Assembly: GCA_024277285.1 (NCBI GenBank) | Contig: JAJRVM010000208.1 | Span: 1-6,234 of the forward strand | Length of the DNA: 6,234 nt | Origin: Planctomycetota bacterium | Lineage (GTDB): Bacteria; Planctomycetota; Planctomycetia; Pirellulales; Pirellulaceae | Direction of reading: 5' to 3' | In this document: positions 1 to 6,087 of the stretch, one piece after another | Numbering within the stretch: position 1 is the stretch's first letter | Layout: each line of letters starts with the position of its first letter | Notes under the pieces: model-generated | Seen by the model: the letters and a program-made list of their open reading frames with translations, nothing else | The model's database searches: none | Told to the model about the DNA's origin: nothing | Position numbers and translations under genes: made by a program

Positions 1-43
1 CTGAAGGGCCGCGCCAGACGTTTCCCGTAACGCGGCCTTTCAG
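1..43. repeat. 13-bp stem hairpin at the window edge (terminator-like or palindromic repeat)
   Basis: Bases 1-13 pair with bases 31-43 across a 17-nt loop. All 13 positions pair, one of them as a G-U wobble (6 with 38) when read as plus-strand RNA. The core of the stem is GGCCGCG/CGCGGCC. No T-run follows on the plus strand, so it is not a canonical intrinsic terminator in that direction. It could still end transcription of a gene lying left of the window, or belong to the same class of intergenic palindromes as the element at 71-149. The pairing is directly visible; the role is inferred. Confidence 0.5.
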
Positions 44-70
44 GCCTCCGGTGGTGTGCGGGGTGCCTTT

Positions 71-149
71 CCTAGGGTTCCGCAAGGTGCGCCGCATTCG
101 CGGCGACCGTGCTCCACCCTAGGCTATCATAGCGCGCCCCTATCGGGGC
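71..149. repeat. Two-hairpin intergenic palindromic element (REP-like)
   Basis: The first hairpin covers 71-123. CCTAGGGT (71-78) pairs with ACCCTAGG (116-123). After a 3x3 internal loop, GCA (82-84) pairs with TGC (110-112). After a 1x1 mismatch, GGT (86-88) pairs with ACC (106-108). G89 is bulged, and CGCCGC (90-95) pairs with GCGGCG (100-105) around the tetraloop ATTC, giving 20 base pairs in all. A second hairpin follows at once, GCCCC (136-140) with GGGGC (145-149) and loop TATC. I recall similar elements (an ACCC-TAGG-CT edge followed by a small C4/G4 hairpin) dispersed between genes in planctomycete and verrucomicrobial genomes, but I cannot check copy number here. It lies about 180 bp beyond the gltA stop and could also act as its 3' structure. 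Confidence 0.6.
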
Positions 150-302
150 TTAATCTTGCCGACATCTCCTCGATCCTGGCGCAACAAACCAACAAGCACC
201 TAGCAGTCCCAGTCCTCCCCTTGTTCGACATTTCGGCCAGGCCCGGCTAGCACTGACCTGTGACCTTCACGGTAACGAACCGAAGAGGCACGGACAAAGC
301 CG

Positions 303-1616
303 TTAGCCTTCGCCACGCACCAATGTTGCCGGATCGGCCATCGCGGTTTGGATATCGGTTTCGTTCGGGCCTTGGTAGATTTGCCGAGGACGCAAAATCT
401 TGCTGGTCGAATCGTCGTGCTGTTCTTTCCAATGGGCGATCCAACCGGGCAACCGGCCGATCGAGAACAGCACCGTGAACATATTGGTCGGGATCCCCAT
501 CGACCGCAGCAGCAAACCGCTGTAGAAGTCGACGTTCGGATACAGATTGCGATCGATGAAATACTGGTCACTCAGGGCCAGTTCTTCCAATTTACGCGCG
601 ATATCAAGCAACGGATCGGCGGTCGTGATGGTGGCAAACACGCGGTCACACGCGTCGCGGATGATCCGAGCACGGGGATCGAAGTTCTTGTATACCCGGT
701 GCCCGAATCCAAACAACCGGAAAGGGTCGTCCTTGTCTTTGGCAGCGGCAATGCAATCTTCCGGCGACATTCCACCCGCGCGAATCTCTTTCAGCATCTG
801 AATCACGCGTACATTCGCTCCACCGTGCAGCGGTCCCCATAAGGCACTTACGCCCGCCGAACATGACGCGAAAAGATTCGCTCGACTCGAACCGACAACG
901 CGAACCGTAAAAGTGCTGCAGTTTTGCTCGTGATCAGCGTGCAGGATCAATACCAGATTCAGCGCGTCCACGATTTCCGGTGTGCAAATGTACTGCTGGT
1001 GCGGCAGCGAAAACATCATATGTAAGAGGTTTTCCGCGTAACGCAAATGCGGGTCAGGATAGTTGAATGGCAGCCCCTGCGAACGACGGTAGGAAAACGC
1101 GGCAATCGTGCGCACTTTGCTGATCAACCGTGCTGCCACTTCGCTGAAGGACTCAGTCTCTTCAAGCGCCAGAAACTGTTGGTGGTAGTACGAAAGATTA
1201 TTCAAACTAGCCGAGAGAATCGCCATCGGTGGCGCGTCAACCGGGATCTGCTGGAACTGGTGACGAGCACTCTCGTGCAATAACGAATGGACGGTCAACA
1301 ACTCGCTGAAGTTTGCCAACTCATCGGTGGTTGGCATCCGGCCGAAAATCAAGAGCCAGGCGACCCGCACGAAACTCGGGACCTGCTTGAATTGTTCGAT
1401 CGGAATCCCACGATAGCGTAAGATCCCCTTCTCGCCGTCGATAAAGGTGATCCGGCTCTCGCATACACCGGTACTGCCAAGCGACGGATCGTACGTAATG
1501 TGGCCCGTTTTATTGCGCAAATCCCGAATATCGATGGCGCGCTCACCTTCCGTTCCAGTGATGATCGGGAGTTCCAATTGGCGGTCACCGAGAGTCAAAA
1601 TTGCTTTCTCAGCCAT
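303..1616 (-). CDS. gltA: Citrate synthase, type II (hexameric-type, si)
   Basis: This enzyme condenses oxaloacetate and acetyl-CoA to citrate, the entry step of the TCA cycle, in the cytoplasm. The product is 437 residues, a normal length for the Gram-negative type II family, with the small N-terminal beta domain (about 1-60) typical of it. The catalytic triad is visible: His264 in GPLHGGAN, His306 in GFGHRVYKNFDPRA and Asp363 in NVDFYSG. Substrate-binding motifs LHADHEQN (225-232), Arg315, Arg388 (next to GWIAHW) and RPRQIYQG (409-416) are also present. The start at 1616 is chosen because the protein begins exactly where the family does and AAAAGG lies 6 nt upstream; in-frame ATGs at 1634 and 1754 only add a non-homologous Arg-rich extension. 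At the position of the E. coli NADH-site Cys206 this protein has His206, while Arg163 and Lys167 are kept. The gene stands alone, with a long leader and no co-directional gene close behind it in the window. Confidence 0.97.
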   Translation of the reverse strand: MAEKAILTLGDRQLELPIITGTEGERAIDIRDLRNKTGHITYDPSLGSTGVCESRITFIDGEKGILRYRGIPIEQFKQVPSFVRVAWLLIFGRMPTTDELANFSELLTVHSLLHESARHQFQQIPVDAPPMAILSASLNNLSYYHQQFLALEETESFSEVAARLISKVRTIAAFSYRRSQGLPFNYPDPHLRYAENLLHMMFSLPHQQYICTPEIVDALNLVLILHADHEQNCSTFTVRVVGSSRANLFASCSAGVSALWGPLHGGANVRVIQMLKEIRAGGMSPEDCIAAAKDKDDPFRLFGFGHRVYKNFDPRARIIRDACDRVFATITTADPLLDIARKLEELALSDQYFIDRNLYPNVDFYSGLLLRSMGIPTNMFTVLFSIGRLPGWIAHWKEQHDDSTSKILRPRQIYQGPNETDIQTAMADPATLVRGEG

Positions 1617-1622
1617 ATCAAA

Positions 1623-1628
1623 CCTTTT
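1623..1628 (-). promoter_or_regulatory. Ribosome binding site of gltA
   Basis: On the minus strand AAAAGG sits 6 nt before the ATG at 1616. It is a moderate Shine-Dalgarno match and supports this start over the ATG at 1634, which also lies in frame but has no family homology ahead of residue 1. Confidence 0.6.
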
Positions 1629-1713
1629 CTGCATGATGGTGGAAATCTGTTGGTTCAATCCCCGCACATACGCCCCAGGTGCGGCACATCCGAGGCGGTC
1701 GCAAGTCGCCATT

Positions 1714-1733
1714 GTCTCGTCTCGTCTTGTCTC
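1714..1733. repeat. Tandem pentanucleotide repeat, 4 x GTCTC (one unit GTCTT)
   Basis: Four consecutive 5-bp units read GTCTC, GTCTC, GTCTT, GTCTC on the plus strand. They lie about 100 bp upstream of the gltA start and read as GAGAC units on the transcribed strand. A short repeat like this can vary in copy number by slippage. Any effect on gltA expression is speculation. Confidence 0.75.
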
Positions 1734-1741
1734 GTTACGGA

Positions 1742-1761
1742 CCGGCAAGGTCACCTGCCGG
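1742..1761. other. Bulged hairpin in the gltA leader
   Basis: CCGGCA (1742-1747) pairs with TGCCGG (1756-1761). With A1748 bulged, GG (1749-1750) pairs with CC (1754-1755) around the loop TCA. The 8 base pairs are GC-rich. The hairpin lies about 125 nt upstream of the gltA start codon, so if transcribed it would be part of the leader RNA. There is no adjacent T-run on the minus strand, so a terminator is unlikely. Confidence 0.4.
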
Positions 1762-1887
1762 CCGACCCGCCGAGTTATCTGCTAGCAAGTCTGAGACCCT
1801 ATTAGTGTTCCTGATTTTTCGCGCGATGCAAGTAGACGGTACCCACCCCCCCCCGGAGCACTACCTTTCCTTGCGAGGCCGACGCAC

Positions 1888-1901
1888 CAAATGGCCATTT
1901 G
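1888..1901. promoter_or_regulatory. 14-bp perfect palindrome, candidate protein binding site
   Basis: CAAATGGCCATTTG is a perfect inverted repeat with no spacer. It lies about 270 bp upstream of the gltA start and in no gene. Perfect dyads of this size are typical of dimeric regulator sites, but the sequence matches no operator I recognise. Confidence 0.3.
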
Positions 1902-2055
1902 CCGCACGATTTAACCGGAATGCTTTCGCGACATTGCCTAGCCCTACTGCCTTTATCGGCTACTAGACGTCTCCGCCGCGACACGCAATCGATGGGAAAC
2001 GCGTCGTGTCGACCCGAGTGGCGGCGAAACGGAATGGTCGGATCGCGCAACCGCA

Positions 2056-2376
2056 TCATAAACGCCACGACAGTAGCAGTTGGCACACGACGTCGGGTGA
2101 CGGTTCGTCAAGCCCGAAAAGCACCGCCGTTTCGCATTGAAGATCGCCGGTAAGGCTGTAAGAGAATCCGGGACCGAGGTTATGGCTGAGGCTCTTCATG
2201 CGATCGCCTTCTGGAAACAGCGCCGACCACTCGACAAAAACGCCCCAGCGCTGGCCGAAAAAATAATCCACCGAGGCGCTCTGTTGGTAATCGAGATAGC
2301 GCCGGTCGTCATCGCGCGTCCAGACGGCGGCTGAACTCCCCGAAACCAGCCACGAGGCGCCGCATCGCGAAGCTTC
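2056..2376 (-). pseudogene. C-terminal remnant of an outer-membrane beta-barrel (MetA-type transporter-like) protein
   Basis: About 105 codons on the minus strand, ending in a TGA at 2056-2058, read like the last strands of an outer-membrane barrel. They show alternating aromatic and small residues, a QQSASVDYFFGQRWGVFVEW segment, a turn, then LGPGFSYSLTGDLQ and a final LLLSWRL ending typical of barrel C-termini. The order resembles the end of the 'phenol MetA degradation'/transporter-like family (Pfam PF13557), from memory. Intact members are 250-300 residues with a signal peptide, and here both the signal peptide and the first half are missing. The frame runs open upstream only by overlapping the end of the neighbouring 282-residue gene, with no plausible start or Shine-Dalgarno. 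I therefore call it a 5'-truncated remnant. The 5' edge is approximate. Confidence 0.5.
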
Positions 2377-2416
2377 GCAACCTGCGCGATCGGTCGTTGC
2401 TCGCCCGATTTGTGAC

Positions 2417-3265
2417 TTAACGACGTCGCACTCTTCCAGTACCGAACCGCGCGGCGGATGTCGTTTCGGCGCCACTGCCACGCGACCGGCCGAGTCGTGC
2501 GTTCATTGTGCGCGGATCGGCGCCCACGCGCGAGGTGCGCGCTCGCAATTGCGCGTAGTTGGGTGCGCCATTGCCGAGCGTCCGATTTCGGAAACGCTTG
2601 TTGAACGCGCGCGAATTGCCGGAGCGCGCTAAATCCTTTTCGGCTTTTCGAGTATCCATGCCACGCGCTTGCATTTCGGTGCGAATGCGTGCTAGCTGTT
2701 CCTCGGCAGCACGATCCATCGCCTCTGGACTCACATCGGCCGATCGCACGCGCGCTCGGCGCTCGACCATTGCCGGGTCGATACCGCGGGCCATAAGGTC
2801 CGCGCGCATCCGTTCGGAAGCTGCCTCACTGAGTGGCGGAGTGCGCTGGCCAAATCGCATCGCCCGTTCGCGCGTCTGAACGGCTTGGCGATCTCGGTAA
2901 TCGAGTGGTGCAACGGGCGCGGGTCGCAATGCGAATCGTTCGCCAGACCGGTCCGGTGCGGCGAGTCCTGAGTCACCAAAGGACGCCTGCGACCGGGCTT
3001 GGTACTGGTATTGCTGGCGAATCGAGTTCTGTTGCGGGGCACGCGCGTAGGAGTCTGGTGCGTTGATGGCACGACGCCCCATTGCGTGCGGCGATTTTTC
3101 GGCTTGCGAGTGCGTTGCGAGGCGTTCGCTGTTGCGTTTGCGCAGCAGACGAAACGGATTCGCGCGGTGCAGCCACCCCCCCGCATCTTGGCCGTAGACA
3201 GACCCCGCCCCGATGAACAGGATCGTTCCCAACACGACGGAAACCAAGGTCAGTGGCCGTTTCAT
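2417..3265 (-). CDS. Exported Arg-rich hypothetical protein with duplicated helical motif
   Basis: The product is 282 residues and I do not recognise a family. Residues 1-25 form a signal peptide (MKRP, then a hydrophobic core, then SVYG before QD), so it is probably exported. The mature part is strongly basic, with 49 Arg in 282 residues, few Lys and no Cys, and is rich in Gln, Ala and Ser up to about residue 145, which suggests disorder. Residues 150-220 look helical and hold two related segments: RMRADLMARGID (152-163) and RIRTEMQARGMD (193-204), each followed by a charged run. The tail (about 235-282) is again Arg/Gly-rich. The start at 3265 is fixed by a perfect AAGGAGG 5 nt upstream. 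No enzyme motif is visible. Binding to a polyanion such as a nucleic acid, a sulfated polysaccharide or a wall polymer would fit the charge, but that is only a guess. Confidence 0.8.
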   Translation of the reverse strand: MKRPLTLVSVVLGTILFIGAGSVYGQDAGGWLHRANPFRLLRKRNSERLATHSQAEKSPHAMGRRAINAPDSYARAPQQNSIRQQYQYQARSQASFGDSGLAAPDRSGERFALRPAPVAPLDYRDRQAVQTRERAMRFGQRTPPLSEAASERMRADLMARGIDPAMVERRARVRSADVSPEAMDRAAEEQLARIRTEMQARGMDTRKAEKDLARSGNSRAFNKRFRNRTLGNGAPNYAQLRARTSRVGADPRTMNARLGRSRGSGAETTSAARFGTGRVRRR

Positions 3266-3270
3266 CGCTT

Positions 3271-3277
3271 CCTCCTT
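3271..3277 (-). promoter_or_regulatory. Strong ribosome binding site of the Arg-rich protein gene
   Basis: AAGGAGG on the minus strand, 5 nt before the ATG at 3265, is a perfect Shine-Dalgarno. It decides against the longer in-frame start at 3445, which would bury the signal peptide inside the protein. Confidence 0.85.
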
Positions 3278-3474
3278 GAAGGCATCGCCCGCAAAGTTGT
3301 GGTGCGTCATTCGATACGTGCGTGCGGGACTTACGTACACATATTGTCTATCGGCAGTTTTTGATGGGCAGACGCAGCGGAAAAACGACTTTTGCGAAAT
3401 CGTCCCCGTGGCTTGGTTTTCACTCGACGGCGCGGCTGGTATCATTCGATGGTCGCCTGGTCTTTTCTCCTACC

Positions 3475-3479
3475 GAGGG
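3475..3479 (+). promoter_or_regulatory. Ribosome binding site of the FG-GAP repeat protein gene
   Basis: GAGGG lies 7 nt before the ATG at 3487. It supports this start over the in-frame ATG at 3322, which would put 55 non-hydrophobic residues ahead of the signal peptide. Confidence 0.6.
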
Positions 3480-3486
3480 CTCACGG

Positions 3487-6087
3487 ATGCAACACCGCCG
3501 ATTTTGTCGCTGCACTCAATTTCACCGCCAACTGCTAGCTGCGATGTGCCCCGTCCTCATCTCCTGCTGTTTTTTGCTGACAGCGCGTGCGCTTGCCGAG
3601 CCCCAAGCGCCCACGGTTCAAAATTCTCGGGTCTCCCAACCCGCGACGATGCCTGAGGAAACGGCCCCCACAGGCACATCGGAACAAGATCCCCAGAAGA
3701 CGGCACCCCAGAAGACGGCACCGGCGAAGCAACAGCCCGCCAAGAAGGCAGCCAAGACGCAGGTGCCCGAAAAGCAACAAGTACCGGCAACAAAACAGGT
3801 GCCGAAGCAGCCCGCGACCGATGATTCCGCCCGCCCGCACCGAGTGAAGTATCGCACCGAAACACCAGTCGATTTGGGGGTTGGGTTGTGGGCTTGGCCG
3901 TTGCCCATGGACTGGGACAATGATGGCGACCTCGATCTGGTGGTTTCGTGCCCGGATGTGCCGTTTCAAGGAACGTATTGGTTCGAGAATCCAGGTGGTG
4001 GCGACAAGATGCCGGTCTTCAAGCCGCCCGTTTTCATTGCCCTCCCTCTGCGTAACGCCACGCTATCCTACGTTGATGGAACGGCTCGCGTGCTGGTACC
4101 AGGACATGAGCTGGTCGATTTTCGCGCCACTCAGTTTGGCAAGGAGCAGACCGTCTATCAACAGACTAACGTGCACGACAAACGTGTTCGAGCCAACCAA
4201 TGGCGTTACGTCGACTACGACGGCGACAACGCGTTGGATATCGTCGTTGGTGTCGGCGACTGGACCGACTATGGCTGGGACGATGCGTATGACGCGAAGG
4301 GAAACTGGACCAACGGCCCACTTCACGGATACGTCTACCTGTTGCGCAACACAGGCACGACCGAGGCGCCGACCTATGCCAAACCGGAAAAGCTCATCGC
4401 AGCCGGGGCGCCGATTGACGTCTATGGCATGCCCTCGCCCAATTTCAACGACTTCGACGGTGATGGCGATCTCGATTTGCTGTGCGGCGAGTTTTTGGAC
4501 GGCTTCACCTACTTTCAGAACACCGGAACTCGCACGGCACCCAACTATGCTGCGGGTTGCAAACTGAAGCTGGGCAACGACCGCTTGCACATGGACTTGC
4601 AGATGATCGTACCGGTCGTCATTGATTGGGACCGTGACGGCGACTTCGACATCATCTGCGGTGATGAAGATGGCCGTGTCGCTTTGCTTGAAAACACGGG
4701 GCAGATGGCGGACAACGTGCCGCAGTTTCTGGGTCCCAAGTATTTTCAACAGCAGGCAGACTATTTGAAATTCGGAGCATTGGTCACGCCCGCGAGTGTC
4801 GATTGGGATGGCGACGGCGACCAGGATCTGATCTGTGGGAATTCCGCTGGTTATGTTGCGTTTGTCGAGAACCTGGACGGCAAATCACCGCCACGTTGGG
4901 CACCGCCCGTTCGCTTAACGGCGGCCGGTAAGACGATTCGAATCCAGGCCGGCAAAAACGGTTCAATTCAGGGGCCATGCGAAGCCAAATGGGGTTACAC
5001 GACGTTAAACGTCGCTGATTGGGACCATGACGGATTGCTCGATATCGTGATCAATTCCATTTGGGGCAAGGTCCAGTGGTACCGCAACATTGGTAAAGCA
5101 GGCCAACCGCAGTTAGCAGCCGCACAGAGCGTGCGTGTCGACTGGCCCCGCGGCGTTACGGTCCCCAAACCGGCTTGGAACTGGTGGGAGCCGGCAGCTC
5201 ATGAACTTGCCGCGCAGTGGCGGACAACTCCTGTGGTCATTGATCTCGACCAGGACGGATTGCGGGACCTCGTGATGCTTGACCATGAAGGGTTCTTGGC
5301 GTTTTACCGCCGCAAGCGTGTCGATGGTCAGCTTTGGTTGGAACCGGGCAAACGCATTTTCACCGATTCCCTGGCGCGGCCTTTGCAGCTGAACGCAGGC
5401 AAGGGGGGACGTAGTGGTCGACGAAAGTTTTGCTTCGTCGACTGGGATGGTGATGGACGTCTGGACCTGTTGGTCAACAGCCGGAATATCAACCTGCTGC
5501 GAAACGTATCCACCGACAGACGGCCGTGGGCCTTTCTTGACGAAGGGCCGATCGTTCAGCGGCGTTTGGCTGGCCATACAACGAGCCCCACGATTGTGGA
5601 CTGGGACGGTAACAAGAAACCGGATCTCTTGATAGGTGCCGAAGACGGCCATTTTTACTACCAGCCCTACAATTGGAAACCGACAAAGCGTTGGGAGTTT
5701 GGCGACCTGATCGTCGAAACACGCAACGTCACGGAGGCCGTGTTGGATAACGGCGAACAGTCGTTCGAGAATCGCAAATACGTCTGGTTCGACGTGCCGG
5801 AAGACTTGCGCGGTTGGCATTTCACTCGCACATCCGGAGGCACAGCCGCTTTCATTTCCGTGCTGGCCAAGAACGAAACCGTCATCTACATGGCCATCGC
5901 GCGCCAGCACAAAGGCGTCGACCTGAGTGGCTGGACACAGGTAAAGGGAAGGGAATTCGGTTATACCGACCGAAATCGGGCGCGAATGGACGTCTTCCAG
6001 AGGACGTTGCGGGCCGCTGATCGCATCGCCATCCCCCAAGGAACCTGGTCCGGCGGCCTGTTGCTGGTCCCGTCCGACAAAGAATGA
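3487..6087 (+). CDS. Exported FG-GAP/VCBS repeat protein, predicted beta-propeller with C-terminal beta domain
   Basis: The product is 866 residues. Residues 1-37 form a signal peptide (an Arg-rich start, hydrophobic core around 16-33, then ALA before E38). Residues 38 to about 120 are a Pro/Lys/Gln/Thr-rich stalk. Nine repeats with the Ca-binding-type pattern DxDxDGxxD follow, starting at residues 142, 243, 322, 380, 439, 511, 586, 652 and 705, most ending in LDLLxG-like strands. The last (DWDGNKKPD) has lost part of the loop. Spacing of 53-101 residues fits blades of an integrin-like propeller (FG-GAP/VCBS, Pfam PF13517). An aromatic insert (GDWTDYGWDDAYDAKGNW, about 257-274) follows repeat 2. 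Residues 735-866 form a separate beta-rich C-terminal domain resembling the domain that ends many planctomycete secreted proteins acting on polysaccharides. No catalytic site is recognisable; a role in binding carbohydrates or cell-surface partners with Ca is inferred. An internal ATG at residue 20 would still leave a hydrophobic export signal. Confidence 0.9.
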   Translation: MQHRRFCRCTQFHRQLLAAMCPVLISCCFLLTARALAEPQAPTVQNSRVSQPATMPEETAPTGTSEQDPQKTAPQKTAPAKQQPAKKAAKTQVPEKQQVPATKQVPKQPATDDSARPHRVKYRTETPVDLGVGLWAWPLPMDWDNDGDLDLVVSCPDVPFQGTYWFENPGGGDKMPVFKPPVFIALPLRNATLSYVDGTARVLVPGHELVDFRATQFGKEQTVYQQTNVHDKRVRANQWRYVDYDGDNALDIVVGVGDWTDYGWDDAYDAKGNWTNGPLHGYVYLLRNTGTTEAPTYAKPEKLIAAGAPIDVYGMPSPNFNDFDGDGDLDLLCGEFLDGFTYFQNTGTRTAPNYAAGCKLKLGNDRLHMDLQMIVPVVIDWDRDGDFDIICGDEDGRVALLENTGQMADNVPQFLGPKYFQQQADYLKFGALVTPASVDWDGDGDQDLICGNSAGYVAFVENLDGKSPPRWAPPVRLTAAGKTIRIQAGKNGSIQGPCEAKWGYTTLNVADWDHDGLLDIVINSIWGKVQWYRNIGKAGQPQLAAAQSVRVDWPRGVTVPKPAWNWWEPAAHELAAQWRTTPVVIDLDQDGLRDLVMLDHEGFLAFYRRKRVDGQLWLEPGKRIFTDSLARPLQLNAGKGGRSGRRKFCFVDWDGDGRLDLLVNSRNINLLRNVSTDRRPWAFLDEGPIVQRRLAGHTTSPTIVDWDGNKKPDLLIGAEDGHFYYQPYNWKPTKRWEFGDLIVETRNVTEAVLDNGEQSFENRKYVWFDVPEDLRGWHFTRTSGGTAAFISVLAKNETVIYMAIARQHKGVDLSGWTQVKGREFGYTDRNRARMDVFQRTLRAADRIAIPQGTWSGGLLLVPSDKE
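3691..3720 (+). repeat. 15-bp exact tandem duplication in the stalk of the FG-GAP protein
   Basis: CCCCAGAAGACGGCA occurs twice in a row and encodes PQKTA twice (residues 69-78). The next 15 bp (PAKQQ) look like a diverged third unit. Because the unit is a multiple of 3, gain or loss of copies keeps the frame and only changes the length of the disordered linker. Confidence 0.85.

Larger units (their letters stand above)
1617..2055. other. Long non-coding region upstream of gltA
   Basis: These 439 bp contain no convincing gene; the open frames on either strand have no recognisable domain and no ribosome binding site. The region should hold the gltA promoter and a 5' leader, but I cannot pick a convincing -35/-10 pair. 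Visible structure includes four tandem GTCTC-type units (1714-1733), a bulged hairpin (1742-1761), a run of nine C (1846-1854), the palindrome CAAATGGCCATTTG (1888-1901) and the small palindrome AGACGTCT (1965-1972). Confidence 0.6.
3266..3486. promoter_or_regulatory. Divergent intergenic region between two exported-protein genes
   Basis: These 221 bp separate the start codons of two genes pointing away from each other, so both promoters should lie here. The most AT-rich part (about 3330-3370, including TTACGTACACATATTG) is the likeliest place for promoter contacts. I could not find a convincing -35/-10 pair in either direction, and no clear operator dyad. Confidence 0.4.

Noticed and set aside
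56..250. A 64-codon open frame on the plus strand
   Set aside because: It runs through the palindromic element at 71-149, has no ribosome binding site and no domain. The peptide is a by-product of the repeat.
348..842. A 164-codon plus-strand frame inside citrate synthase
   Set aside because: The opposite strand encodes the conserved catalytic half of the enzyme, and the frame shows no motif of its own.
1650..1680. TTGGTTCAATCCCC resembling a tRNA T-arm
   Set aside because: The flanking bases do not form a 5-bp T-stem and there is no acceptor stem or anticodon arm nearby.
1617..1754. N-terminal extension of citrate synthase from the ATG at 1754
   Set aside because: The extra 46 residues are Arg-rich and unlike any citrate synthase, they include the GTCTC microsatellite, and the family start with a ribosome binding site lies at 1616.
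1802..2086. A 94-codon minus-strand frame just after the barrel remnant
   Set aside because: It starts inside the remnant in another frame, has no Shine-Dalgarno or recognisable domain, and contains the C9 run and the palindrome. It could not be linked to the barrel by a frameshift.
3322..3486. Longer start of the FG-GAP protein at 3322
   Set aside because: It would place 55 polar residues before an evident signal peptide and has a poorer ribosome binding site than the ATG at 3487.
4063..4749. A 228-codon antisense frame opposite FG-GAP blades 2-4
   Set aside because: Its repeated Val/Asp-rich pieces mirror the DxDxDG codons of the sense strand, so it is a shadow.
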